Positions 30,237 to 39,014 of a stretch of 64,000 nt of DNA are shown piece after piece; the first letter of the stretch is position 1, and every line of letters begins with the position of its first letter. A program made the position numbers and the translations under genes. The DNA comes from Massilia sp. MS-15 (GTDB lineage: Bacteria > Pseudomonadota > Gammaproteobacteria > Burkholderiales > Burkholderiaceae_D), in the NCBI RefSeq assembly GCF_020176695.1, contig NZ_JAIWIA010000034.1, forward strand, positions 80,344 to 144,343, in the 5' to 3' direction. Under the pieces are notes generated by a model. That model saw only the letters and a list, made by a program, of their open reading frames with translations, did not search any database and was not told where the DNA came from.

Positions 30237-33086
30237 GTGAAGTTAAAGAAGCTCGCCCATTTGATCGCCCTGATGGGAGCGGTCGGCCCGGTCGTCGCAC
30301 AGGACCTGCCTGTCACCGGCAAGATACAGCGTGTCGAGATCACCGGCAGTAGCATCAAGCGCATTGCCAAGGAAGGCGCGCTGCCGGTCGAGACCATCAC
30401 GGCCAAGCAGTTGCAGGACCAGGGCATCGTCACCGCCGAGCAGCTGATCGCGACCCTGAACGTGAATGGCAACGGTTCCGACAACCTGGCCTCGAACGCC
30501 GACGTGACTTCCGGCGCCCAGCGCGGCAACAACGGCGCTTCCTCGGCCAACCTGCGCGGCCAGGGCTCGGATTCGACCCTGGTGCTGCTCAACGGCCGCC
30601 GCGTGGCGACCCACGGCATGAAGGGTTCGGCGGTCGACCTGAACTCGATCCCGATGGCGGCGGTCGAGCGCGTCGAAGTGCTGAAGGACGGCGCTTCCGC
30701 GATCTACGGCACCGACGCGATTGGCGGCGTGATCAACTTCATCCTGAAGAAGAACTACAAGGGTCTGGAAACCCAGGCCTTCATCGACGTGACCGAAGCG
30801 GGCGGCAGCGAGATCGGCCGCGCTTCGATCACCGGCGGCTGGGGCGACCTGCAGACCGACGGCTGGAACGTGCTGGCCACCTTCGCGCGCAGCGAGAACA
30901 AGGCCCTGCGCGGCGACCAGCGCGACTTCGTGAACACCTTCCAGCCGGACCGCGGCGTCTCGGTGGATACCCGCGGCTCGCCGCACGCGAACGTGTTCGC
31001 CACCAGCATCGCGCCGACCCTGCTGTCGCGCACCGGCACCGGCCCGACCCTGCCGGGCGGCGGCACCACCACCTATAGCGGCATCAGCATCCTCGACCTG
31101 CCGGGCGGCGCTGGCTGCACCAGCATCGACGGCATGGGGCCGTACGACGAGAAACTGTGGAACAGCGCCGGCGCCGCCTATGGCTGCGCCTGGGATACCG
31201 GCCGCGCGGCCGTGCTGCAGCAGCCGGTCGAGAACAACAACGCGCTGGCGCGCGCCACCTTCCAGTCGGGCGACCACCAGTTCTTCATCGAAGGTGTGGC
31301 CTCGAACGTCGAAGTGTCCAAGCGCTTCTCGCCGAACCAGATCTCGCCGGGCACCAGCACCTTCAACGCCACTTCCTTCTACCCGAGCACCGGCGCGGCC
31401 TATGACACCGTGTACAACGCGCTGGTCAAGGTATTCCCGACCGTGGCCGCCAACTATGGCCTGCCGATCGCCTACCGCTGGCGCTGCATGGAGTGCGGCA
31501 ACCGCGAGATCGTGACCGAATCGAAGGCCGCGCGCCTGCTGATCGGCGCCGATGGCCCGGTCAACCTGTTCGGCCGCAGCTTCGACTACCGCGTCGGCGC
31601 CTCGCGCGCCTTCAGCGAGTCGGAATCGCGCCTGGGCACCGGCTACAACTACACCGCCGCCCTCGCCAGCGCCCTCGGCAGCGGCAAGATCAACCCCTTC
31701 CTGCTGCCGGGCCAGACCCAGTCGGCGGAAGCGATCGCCCTGATCAACAGCACCTCGGCCGCGGGTGTCACCCTGTACGGCGGCAAGACCGTGCTGACCC
31801 AGGTCGACGGTGCGCTGTCGGGCGAGCTGTTCAGCCTGCCCGCCGGCGTCGTGATGGGCGCGGCCGGCTTCGACCTGCGTCGCGAGGAATACAAGTTCAA
31901 CGGCGACAAGCGCGCCGCGGCCGCCCGTCCGGTGATCCTGAACGCGCCGTTCGACGACGCCAACGCGCTGGACAACGTGCACCGCGATATCAAGGCGGTC
32001 TATGCCGAACTCCTGATCCCGGTGGTCAAGAACCTGGACGTGACGCTGGCAATCCGCCGCGACCACTACAGCGGCATCGGCAGCACCACCAACCCGAAGA
32101 TCTCGTTCCGCTACCAGCCGATTCCTGAACTGCTGCTGCGCGGTTCGTACAACGAAGGCTTCCGCGCCCCGTCGTTCAACCAGCTGTACAACGGCATCAC
32201 CGAATCGCCGTATGCCGGCAAGGACCTGGTCGATCCGGCACGCTGCCCGACCGGCCTGGTCGACGCGACCAAGCCTGGCTGCGAATCGATCACCCCGAAC
32301 ATCTACACCGGCGGCAAGAGCGACCTGGGTCCGGAAACCGCGAAGCAGGGCACGGTCGGTATCGTGATCGAGCCGTTCAGCTGGTTCTCGGCCAACGCCG
32401 ACCTGTGGGAGATCCGCAAGCAGAACACCATCGATTCGTTCAGCACCTCGACCATGGTGGCGAATTACAACCTGTTCTCGGACCGTTTCATCCGTGATGC
32501 AGCGGGCAACATCGCCATCATCGACCAGCGCTGGGTCAACGCCGGCGAACGCATCACCCGCGGCCTGGAGCTGGGCGCCCGCTTCAACGGCAAGTTCAGC
32601 ACCGGTTCGCAGTGGACCGCCGGCATCGACGGTTCGCGCCTGCTGGAGAAGAAGTCGCGCGCCACCACCAACGCCGAATTCGGCAAGAGCGAGGTGGGTC
32701 GCTTCGTGTTCACCGGCGACCTGGGCCTGAAGTGGAAGCACAGCGCCTACGCCACCTACAAGTACGGCAACTGGAGCACCATGCTGCAGAACATCTACCG
32801 TTCGGGCTACACCGACCGCGTGCTGCCGGGCGTGGCCAACGGCCTGGTGAAGCCGGTCAACCTGAACCCGAAAGTGGACGATTACTCGATCTTCCACCTG
32901 ACGGCGACGTACACTGGCATCAAGAACCTGTCGCTGACCGCGGGCATCAAGAACATCTTCGACGAAGATCCGCCGTTCGCGATCACCTACGACGACAACA
33001 CCGGCGCGGGCAGCACCTGGGAACCGCGCGTGGCGGACCCGCGTGGCCGTTCCTTCACCCTGATGGCGACCTACAAGTTCTTCTGA
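30237..33086 (+). CDS. TonB-dependent outer-membrane receptor
   Basis: 949-residue receptor starting at GTG 30237 with TAGGAG upstream. It has a signal peptide, a plug domain beginning at VEITGSSIKRIAKEGALPVE with LVLLNGRRVATHG and DGASAIYGTDAIGGVINF, then a large beta-barrel ending in an aromatic (TYKFF). Receptors of this branch carry peptides, sugars or other large substrates rather than classic siderophores, and I see no obvious Fur box in the 178-bp upstream gap. A strong hairpin terminator follows. Confidence 0.93.
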   Translation: MKLKKLAHLIALMGAVGPVVAQDLPVTGKIQRVEITGSSIKRIAKEGALPVETITAKQLQDQGIVTAEQLIATLNVNGNGSDNLASNADVTSGAQRGNNGASSANLRGQGSDSTLVLLNGRRVATHGMKGSAVDLNSIPMAAVERVEVLKDGASAIYGTDAIGGVINFILKKNYKGLETQAFIDVTEAGGSEIGRASITGGWGDLQTDGWNVLATFARSENKALRGDQRDFVNTFQPDRGVSVDTRGSPHANVFATSIAPTLLSRTGTGPTLPGGGTTTYSGISILDLPGGAGCTSIDGMGPYDEKLWNSAGAAYGCAWDTGRAAVLQQPVENNNALARATFQSGDHQFFIEGVASNVEVSKRFSPNQISPGTSTFNATSFYPSTGAAYDTVYNALVKVFPTVAANYGLPIAYRWRCMECGNREIVTESKAARLLIGADGPVNLFGRSFDYRVGASRAFSESESRLGTGYNYTAALASALGSGKINPFLLPGQTQSAEAIALINSTSAAGVTLYGGKTVLTQVDGALSGELFSLPAGVVMGAAGFDLRREEYKFNGDKRAAAARPVILNAPFDDANALDNVHRDIKAVYAELLIPVVKNLDVTLAIRRDHYSGIGSTTNPKISFRYQPIPELLLRGSYNEGFRAPSFNQLYNGITESPYAGKDLVDPARCPTGLVDATKPGCESITPNIYTGGKSDLGPETAKQGTVGIVIEPFSWFSANADLWEIRKQNTIDSFSTSTMVANYNLFSDRFIRDAAGNIAIIDQRWVNAGERITRGLELGARFNGKFSTGSQWTAGIDGSRLLEKKSRATTNAEFGKSEVGRFVFTGDLGLKWKHSAYATYKYGNWSTMLQNIYRSGYTDRVLPGVANGLVKPVNLNPKVDDYSIFHLTATYTGIKNLSLTAGIKNIFDEDPPFAITYDDNTGAGSTWEPRVADPRGRSFTLMATYKFF

Positions 33087-33111
33087 ACCGATCGCCGCGT
33101 TGAGTGAACCG

Positions 33112-33162
33112 GCGGCCCGCATCGGGAGGCGCAAGCCTCGCGACGCGGGCCGTTTTTCTTTT
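33112..33162 (+). terminator. Rho-independent terminator after the TonB receptor
   Basis: GGCCCGC (33114-33120) pairs with GCGGGCC (33145-33151), with an inner GAGGC-GCAA-GCCTC hairpin, followed by a T-rich run. It separates the receptor from the LD-carboxypeptidase gene, whose ATG is only 16 bases beyond, so read-through may still occur. Confidence 0.8.
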
Positions 33163-33177
33163 GTGAGCGTATCGCGT

Positions 33178-34224
33178 ATGACCCTCAGCCGACGCCGCTT
33201 CGGCGCACTTGCCGCCGCCGGCTTTTCCGCCTCCGGGCTGGCGGCCGCCGGCCCGCTTTCCGGGCCTTCCTCCCGTCTGCTCAAGCCGCCGCGCCTGCGG
33301 CCGGGCGACCTGGTCGGCGTGCTTGCCCCGGGCGGCGTGGTCGACGACCGCCTGATCGAGAAATCGGTGCGCAACATCGAGGCGCTCGGCCTGCGCGCCA
33401 GGACCGGACGCTACCTGCGCGCCAGCTTCGGCAACTACGCCGGCTCGGTGCAGCAGCGCCTGGCCGACCTGCACGCCATGTTCCTGGATCCGGAAGTGAA
33501 GATGATCTGGCCGGTGCGCGGCGGGTCCGGCTGCATCTCGCTGCTGTCGAAGCTGGACTACGCCCTGATCCGCCGCAACCCGAAGATCCTGCTCGGCTAC
33601 TCCGACATCACGGCGCTGCACCTGGCGATCCACAACATGGCGGGCCTGGTCACCTTCCACGGCCCGGTGGCCTCGTCCACGCTGGCCGATTACCCGCGCG
33701 AGCACATGCTGGCCGTGCTGTGCGATCCACGGTCGACGTACACGATCCCGATGGCGCCCGAGAATGCCGTCAAGGCGCGGACCATGCCGCACTTCGGCAT
33801 CCGCACCGTGACCGCGGGCGTCGCCACCGGCCGGCTCCTGGGCGGCAACCTGTCGATCGTGGCGGCGCTCGCGGGCACGCCCTACGCGGCCGACTTCCGC
33901 GACAGCCTGCTGTTCCTTGAAGAAGTGGACGAGGCGCCCTACCGGCTGGACCGCTGGATGACCCAGCTCGACCTGTCGACCGGCTTTGCCAATGCGGCCG
34001 GGGTGATCGTCGGCGTCTGCGAGGATTGCGCGCCCGAGGATGGGCAGCGCTCACTGAGCCTGGACCAGACCTTCGACCAGCACCTGCGGCCCCTGACGAT
34101 CCCGGCGGTAACGGGCTACCCGATCGGCCACATCCGCCATCAATTCACGGCGCCGCTCGGTGTGCGGGCGCGGCTCGACACGGCAGCGCAGACGGTGACG
34201 CTGCTCGAACCCGCGGTTTCCTGA
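33178..34224 (+). CDS. Muramoyltetrapeptide (LD-) carboxypeptidase, Tat-exported S66 peptidase
   Basis: Family S66 enzyme of 348 residues that removes the terminal D-Ala of tetrapeptides. The N-terminus MTLSRRRFGALAAAGFSASG is a twin-arginine signal, unlike cytosolic LdcA of E. coli, so it probably acts in the periplasm. The nucleophile is Ser142 in LGYSDIT; the acid/base pair probably lies in EEVDEAPYRLDR and GHIRHQF. The frame extends upstream to 33100, but the ATG at 33178 starts exactly at the Tat signal. Confidence 0.92.
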   Translation: MTLSRRRFGALAAAGFSASGLAAAGPLSGPSSRLLKPPRLRPGDLVGVLAPGGVVDDRLIEKSVRNIEALGLRARTGRYLRASFGNYAGSVQQRLADLHAMFLDPEVKMIWPVRGGSGCISLLSKLDYALIRRNPKILLGYSDITALHLAIHNMAGLVTFHGPVASSTLADYPREHMLAVLCDPRSTYTIPMAPENAVKARTMPHFGIRTVTAGVATGRLLGGNLSIVAALAGTPYAADFRDSLLFLEEVDEAPYRLDRWMTQLDLSTGFANAAGVIVGVCEDCAPEDGQRSLSLDQTFDQHLRPLTIPAVTGYPIGHIRHQFTAPLGVRARLDTAAQTVTLLEPAVS

Positions 34225-34233
34225 CACCACGCG

Positions 34234-35259
34234 CTATTCGAGCGTGAAGAGGAATTTGACCGGATAAATCATTTCACAGGGCTTGCCTGCGCACAGGGCA
34301 GGCTTATAGCGCTGCATCATCATGGCCATCGCCGCGGCGCGTCCAAAATCCGGGTGGGGTGCGCTGTAGGCCTTGGCCGAAGCCGGTATGCCGTCAGGTC
34401 CGACCGTGACATACACCAGCGTCTGGCCTTCCAGCTCCAGGCGCGCGTAGCGGCTGTAGAATTCGCTGAGTGCGTCCTTCAGCTTGCCCTGCTGGCCGGG
34501 GAGCGGGTAGGGGGGCTCGTCACGGTCATCCAGGGCAGGATAGCTGTTGCGTAGCGCGTTCTGCTCCGCGGCCGGTAGGGCCTCCCATGCCAGGTCGTCG
34601 GCGTTGCGAACGTCGTCCTTGCGGGAATCGCGGCGCAGGCGCGGCTTCAGGTCGCTTGCGAAACCGTCACGGAATTCGCCGCTCCAGCGCCGTCCACTGC
34701 CGCCATACACGATCGATCCCTGTCCGTTGAATTCGTCGTCGCGCCATTCGCCTTCATAGCGGCCGCCCAGGGTGAAGCTTTCCTTGCCGCGGCCATGGCG
34801 CTTGCCGCCCTTCCATTCGCCTTCATAGATAGAGCCGTCGGCGCTGATGCGGGTGCCGCTGCCCTCCGGCTGCCCGTCGGCCACGCCGCCTTCGTATTGC
34901 GCGCCATCGCGGTACTCGAAATAACCGGCGCCGTGTGGTACGCCACGCCGAAAGCTGCCGAGATAGCTGCCGCCGGGGTAGGCCAGCTTGCCGGCGCCGC
35001 TGACTTCACCGCGCACCAGGTTCGCTTCCAGGCGGCGCTTGCCGCGGTCGCCCGCGCCATACCATTCAAGCACGCCTTGTCCTTCCGCATACCCATCCTT
35101 GCAGGCGCCATTCCAGGACAGGCCGACACGGGTGGGCGCAGGTTCGACGGGGGCGACGCGGCAGTCGGACTTGCCGGCAAATGCCGGCTCGCCGGCCCGC
35201 GACGGCGCGGACAGGGCCAGACAGGACAGGAACACAATGGACAGGCGCTTGATCGGCAT
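34234..35259 (-). CDS. Exported MORN-repeat protein with TonB C-terminal domain
   Basis: 341 residues: signal peptide to about 22, then several MORN units with the Y-x-G-x-(W/F)-x-x-G pattern (YLGSFRRGVPHGAGYFEY, YEGGVADGQPEGSGT, YEGEWKGGKRHGRG, YEGEWRDDEFNGQG). After a linker, a TonB-like C-terminal domain (about 255-341: LVYVTVGPDGIPASAKAYSA, PVKFLF) follows. MORN repeats often bind membranes or proteins; TonB C-domains contact outer-membrane receptors. There is no N-terminal membrane anchor typical of true TonB, so energy coupling is doubtful. Convergent with the LD-carboxypeptidase gene. Confidence 0.85.
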   Translation of the reverse strand: MPIKRLSIVFLSCLALSAPSRAGEPAFAGKSDCRVAPVEPAPTRVGLSWNGACKDGYAEGQGVLEWYGAGDRGKRRLEANLVRGEVSGAGKLAYPGGSYLGSFRRGVPHGAGYFEYRDGAQYEGGVADGQPEGSGTRISADGSIYEGEWKGGKRHGRGKESFTLGGRYEGEWRDDEFNGQGSIVYGGSGRRWSGEFRDGFASDLKPRLRRDSRKDDVRNADDLAWEALPAAEQNALRNSYPALDDRDEPPYPLPGQQGKLKDALSEFYSRYARLELEGQTLVYVTVGPDGIPASAKAYSAPHPDFGRAAAMAMMMQRYKPALCAGKPCEMIYPVKFLFTLE

Positions 35260-35286
35260 GGCTGGCTCGGGTGATGGTCGATTTCT

Positions 35287-35832
35287 TCAATCTACCTGAA
35301 TGCTCATCGATACAGCGCCAACCTGGCAGCCGCCGATGCGGTACAGGTCCGCCACTTCGCCGGTCACATCAAAACCGCTGCGCGCATACAGCGCACGCGC
35401 CTTGTGGTTCTGTGACAGCACCTCCAGGTCGACCCAGGTGAAGCCGCGGGCGCGGGCCCAGGCCAGCGCTTCCTGCAACAGGCGCGTTCCGAGCCCTGCG
35501 CGGCGCAGGTCGTGGCGCACGCCCATGCCGAGCAGGGTACGGTGGCCGCAGGCCGGTTCCGGCCGGCCGCGCAGGTCGACATGGCCGCCGACCGCGCCGC
35601 TGTCGTCCAGCGCAATCCACACCTGGCGCCAGCCCGGCTGGCCGGCTGGCGTGGCAACGCCGGCCGCGAAGCGTTCCCGCATCGCCAGCGGCACGCCGGC
35701 CTCGGTGGGCGCCATCGGCTGGAACAGGACGCCATCGCGCCCGTTCTCGGCCAGCTGTTCGCCCAGGTAGGCGAACAGGGCTGGCAGGTCGTCCGCCGTG
35801 GCGGGACGGATCGTGGTCAAGGATGGCGTCAC
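35287..35832 (-). CDS. GNAT-family N-acetyltransferase
   Basis: 181 residues beginning TIRPATADDLPALFAYL, with acetyl-CoA loop MGVRHDLRRAGLGTRLL and C-terminal VDLEVLSQNHKARALYARSGF. A GTG at 35832 overlaps the stop of the preceding acyl-CoA dehydrogenase gene (GTGA), indicating coupled translation; the frame upstream of it is probably non-coding. Substrate unknown; small-molecule or protein N-acetylation possible. Confidence 0.85.
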   Translation of the reverse strand: MTPSLTTIRPATADDLPALFAYLGEQLAENGRDGVLFQPMAPTEAGVPLAMRERFAAGVATPAGQPGWRQVWIALDDSGAVGGHVDLRGRPEPACGHRTLLGMGVRHDLRRAGLGTRLLQEALAWARARGFTWVDLEVLSQNHKARALYARSGFDVTGEVADLYRIGGCQVGAVSMSIQVD

Positions 35833-36956
35833 AGCGCGCGCGCGATCAGGATCTTCTGGATGTCGCTGGTGCCCTCGTAGATCTGGCACACGCGCACGTC
35901 GCGGTAGATGCGCTCGACCGGGAAGTCGGCCACGTAGCCGTAGCCGCCGAACACCTGCATGGCGCTGGAGACCACGCGCTCGGCCATCTCGGAGGCGAAC
36001 AGCTTGGCCATCGCGGCTTCCTTCAGGCAGGGCAGTCCCGCATCCTTCATCGCGGCCGCATGCAGGATCAGCTGGCGCGCGGCCTCGATCTGCATTGCCA
36101 TCTCGGCCAGGCGGAACTGCACCGCCTGGTGCTCGAAGATGGCCTTGCCGAAGCTCTCGCGTTCTTTTGCATACGCCAGCGCAGCCTCGTAGGCCGCGCG
36201 CGCCATGCCGACCGACTGCGAGGCGATGCCGATGCGCCCGCCTTCCAGGCCGGACAGGGCGATCTTGTAGCCCATGCCTTCCTCGCCGATCAGGTTCCTG
36301 GCTGGCACGCGGCAGTTGTCGAACACGATCTGCGCCGTGTCCGAGGAGTGCTGGCCCATCTTCTGTTCCAGGCCGGCGACGATGTAGCCGGGCGTGTTCG
36401 TCTCGACCCAGAAGGCGCTGATGCCCTTCTTGCCGGCGGCTTTATCGGTGACGGCCATGACGATGGCCACGTCACCGTACTTGCCGCTGGTGATGAACTG
36501 CTTGCTGCCGTTGATGACGTAGTGGTCGCCATCCTTGACGGCCGTGGTGCGCAGGGCTGACGCGTCGCTGCCGGTGTGCGGCTCGGTGAGGGCGAAGGCG
36601 CCCAGCATCTCGCCGCGCGCCAGCGGCACCAGGTAGCGCTGTTTCTGTTCCTCGTTCGCATACATCATGGCGATCGAGCACACCGGGCAGTTGTTGACCG
36701 AGATGATGGTCGAGGTGCCGCCGTCGCCGGCCGCGATCTCTTCCAGCACCAGCGCCAGCGACACGTAGTCCAGGCCCGCGCCGCCGTACTGCTCGGGCAC
36801 CGCGACGCCGAAGGCGCCCAGGCCGGCCAGTTCCTTCAGCTCGTCCTTCGGAAAATAGTGGTCGCGGTCCCAGCGCGCGGCGTGGGGGGCCAGGCGCTCC
36901 TGTGCATAGCTGCGCAGGGCGTCGCGGATCATCTGGTGTTCTTCGCTCAGTATCAT
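35829..36956 (-). CDS. Acyl-CoA dehydrogenase
   Basis: FAD enzyme of 375 residues that oxidises an acyl-CoA to the 2-enoyl-CoA and passes electrons to ETF. Signatures: FALTEPHTGSDASALRT, RIGIASQSVGMARAAYEAAL and VFGGYGYVADFPVERIYRD. The canonical catalytic Glu is present in IYEGTSDIQ, so it belongs with short- or branched-chain enzymes rather than isovaleryl-CoA dehydrogenase. Neighbours (SDR, thiolase, liuA) suggest fatty-acid or branched-chain catabolism. Confidence 0.93.
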   Translation of the reverse strand: MILSEEHQMIRDALRSYAQERLAPHAARWDRDHYFPKDELKELAGLGAFGVAVPEQYGGAGLDYVSLALVLEEIAAGDGGTSTIISVNNCPVCSIAMMYANEEQKQRYLVPLARGEMLGAFALTEPHTGSDASALRTTAVKDGDHYVINGSKQFITSGKYGDVAIVMAVTDKAAGKKGISAFWVETNTPGYIVAGLEQKMGQHSSDTAQIVFDNCRVPARNLIGEEGMGYKIALSGLEGGRIGIASQSVGMARAAYEAALAYAKERESFGKAIFEHQAVQFRLAEMAMQIEAARQLILHAAAMKDAGLPCLKEAAMAKLFASEMAERVVSSAMQVFGGYGYVADFPVERIYRDVRVCQIYEGTSDIQKILIARAL

Positions 36957-36985
36957 CGTGTCTCGTGTTTTGTTATTTGCTTGGC

Positions 36986-37654
36986 TTACCAGGGAAGCGG
37001 CGAGCCGTCGTGGTCAAGGAAGGCGCCGTTGCTGGACGCGTCGATCCGGGCCAGGGTAGCGCGCAGGTCGCGCACGCTTTCTTCCACCGTGAGGCTGGCG
37101 CCGGCGCCGCCCATGTCGGTCTGCACCCAGCCGGGATGGAAGGCCACGCAGGTTGCGCCCTGCGCGCCGTAGGTGATGGCGGCGTCCTTCAATACGGAAT
37201 TGAGCGCGGCCTTGCTGGCGCGGTACAGGGTGCCTTCGGTGGAATTGCGCGCGCCGATCGAGCCCATCTTCGAAGACAGCACGCCCAGCTTGCCGCGCGC
37301 GGTGGCGACCAGCGGCGCCACGATGGGCAGCAGGCGCATCGCCGCCAGCACGTTGGTGTGCATGACGGCGTCGAATTCGGGGCCGGTCGGAAAGCCCGAG
37401 CCGGACGGGCCGTACACGCCCGCCACCAGCCAGGCGACGTCGATCTTCTCGTCGTCCAGCTTCCAGGCCATGCCGGCAATGGAGTCGGCACTGGTCACGT
37501 CCAGCTGGTGCGATTCGGCGCCATCGGCGGTGAGGGCGTCGCAGTCGCCGGCCGAGCGCGCGGTGGCAATCACGCGCCAGCCGTCGCGGCGGTACTGGCG
37601 CACCATCTCGCGGCCGATGCCGCGCGAGGCGCCGAGGATCAGGGCGGTAGGCAT
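36986..37654 (-). CDS. Short-chain dehydrogenase/reductase
   Basis: Classical SDR of 222 residues with Rossmann motif GASRGIG at about 8-14 and catalytic YxxxK in YRASKAALNS. The middle NNAG motif is replaced by VAGVYGP. The ATG at 37654 begins right at the Rossmann strand (MPTALILGASRG); the longer frame upstream reads into the palindromic element and is rejected. Substrate unknown; it lies 29 bp upstream of the acyl-CoA dehydrogenase gene. Confidence 0.9.
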   Translation of the reverse strand: MPTALILGASRGIGREMVRQYRRDGWRVIATARSAGDCDALTADGAESHQLDVTSADSIAGMAWKLDDEKIDVAWLVAGVYGPSGSGFPTGPEFDAVMHTNVLAAMRLLPIVAPLVATARGKLGVLSSKMGSIGARNSTEGTLYRASKAALNSVLKDAAITYGAQGATCVAFHPGWVQTDMGGAGASLTVEESVRDLRATLARIDASSNGAFLDHDGSPLPW

Positions 37655-37678
37655 TGCAGACTCCTTGTACGGATTGTC

Positions 37679-37811
37679 GTAGGGTGGGCCGGTTTTCCGC
37701 CCACGCGGTCGACATGCGATCGCGGATCGAACAAGCGCCTCACCACGAAAGCTTGGTTGACCGCGTGGGCAGGGCAAGTCACGCCGGTGGCGTGACTTGC
37801 GCCCACCCTAC
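37679..37811. repeat. 133-bp nested inverted-repeat element
   Basis: Ends are perfect 11-bp inverted repeats, GTAGGGTGGGC (37679-37689) and GCCCACCCTAC (37801-37811). Inside, GCCCACGCGGTC (37699-37710) pairs perfectly with GACCGCGTGGGC (37759-37770). GCAAGTCACGCC (37774-37785) pairs with GGCGTGACTTGC (37789-37800) across a 3-base loop. It fills the gap between SDR and thiolase genes. This layout suggests a REP/MITE-like element; it could also act as a terminator or mRNA-stability structure. Confidence 0.8.
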
Positions 37812-37814
37812 CAT

Positions 37815-39014
37815 TCAGACCAATTCGATCGCCATCGCGGTCGCTTCGCCGCCGCCGATGCACAGCGACGCCACGCCGCGCTTGCCGCCGGTGCGCTTGA
37901 GCGCGCCCAGCAGGGTGACGATGATGCGCGCGCCCGAGGCGCCGATCGGGTGGCCCAGGGCGCAGGCGCCACCGTGGATGTTGACCTTGCTGTGCGGGAT
38001 GTCGAGGTCGCGCATGGCGGCCATCGGCACCGCGGCGAAGGCTTCGTTGATCTCGAACAGGTCGACGTCGCTGGCCTTCCAGCCGGTCCTGGCGAACAGC
38101 TTCTTCATCGCGCCGATCGGCGCGGTGGTGAACAGGTTCGGTTCCTGGGCGAACGTAGCGTGGCCGAGCACGCGGGCGATCGGGGTCAGGCCGAGTTCCT
38201 TGGCCTTCGACTCGCGCATCATGACCAGCGCCGCGGCGCCGTCGTTGATCGACGAGGACGAAGCGGCGGTCACGGTGCCATCTTTCTTGAACGCCGGCTT
38301 CAGGGACGGGATCTTGTCGACCTTGGCCTTCAGCGGGCCTTCGTCCTTCTCGACCACCAGTTCGCCGCTGCGGGTGGCAACGCTCACCGGCGCGACTTCC
38401 CAGTTGAACCAGCCTTCGTTGCTGGCCGCTTGTGCGCGCTTCACGGATTCGATCGCGAAGTTGTCCTGCTCTTCGCGGGTGAACTGGTAGGTGGCCACGC
38501 ACTCTTCGGCAAAGGTGCCCATCGAGCGGCCTTCGCCGGTCTTTTCGTTGCGCGAGTAGGCGTCTTCCAGGCCGTCGAGCATCATGTGGTCGAACATCGG
38601 CGCGTGGCCGATGCGGTAGCCGCCGCGCGCCTTCGGGATCAGGTAGGGCGCGTTGGTCATCGATTCCATGCCGCCCGCAACCACGATGTCGGCGCTGCCG
38701 GCGACCAGCTGGTCATGGGCGAAGATCGCGGCCTGCATGGCCGAACCGCACATCTTGGAGAGGGTCACGGCGCCGGTGGACAGCGGCAGGCCGGCCTTGA
38801 TCAGCGCCTGGCGCGCCGGGGCCTGGCCCTGGCCGGCCATCAGGCAGTTGCCGAAATAGACGTGTTCGACGCTGTCGGCAGCGACGCCGGCGCGCTCCAC
38901 CGCGGCCTTGATCGCCACCGCGCCGAGGTCGCTCGCCGATTTCGACGAAAAATCGCCCTGGAAGGCACCCATCGGGGTACGGGCGGCGCCAACGATAACG
39001 ACTGGATCATTCAT
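37815..39014 (-). CDS. Acetyl-CoA C-acetyltransferase (thiolase)
   Basis: Biosynthetic/degradative thiolase of 399 residues. Acyl-enzyme Cys is at about 89 in KMCGSAMQA; the [16 protein letters not shown] segment carries the catalytic His, and [12 protein letters not shown] the second Cys. It could cleave acetoacetyl-CoA from leucine or fatty-acid breakdown or make acetoacetyl-CoA for PHB. Its ATG lies inside the end of aceK (8-bp overlap). Confidence 0.95.
   Translation of the reverse strand: MNDPVVIVGAARTPMGAFQGDFSSKSASDLGAVAIKAAVERAGVAADSVEHVYFGNCLMAGQGQAPARQALIKAGLPLSTGAVTLSKMCGSAMQAAIFAHDQLVAGSADIVVAGGMESMTNAPYLIPKARGGYRIGHAPMFDHMMLDGLEDAYSRNEKTGEGRSMGTFAEECVATYQFTREEQDNFAIESVKRAQAASNEGWFNWEVAPVSVATRSGELVVEKDEGPLKAKVDKIPSLKPAFKKDGTVTAASSSSINDGAAALVMMRESKAKELGLTPIARVLGHATFAQEPNLFTTAPIGAMKKLFARTGWKASDVDLFEINEAFAAVPMAAMRDLDIPHSKVNIHGGACALGHPIGASGARIIVTLLGALKRTGGKRGVASLCIGGGEATAMAIELV

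Noticed and set aside
30243..33377. 1044-codon open frame antisense to the TonB receptor
   Set aside because: Same cause: GC-driven shadow without motifs, while the sense frame has clear plug and barrel signatures.
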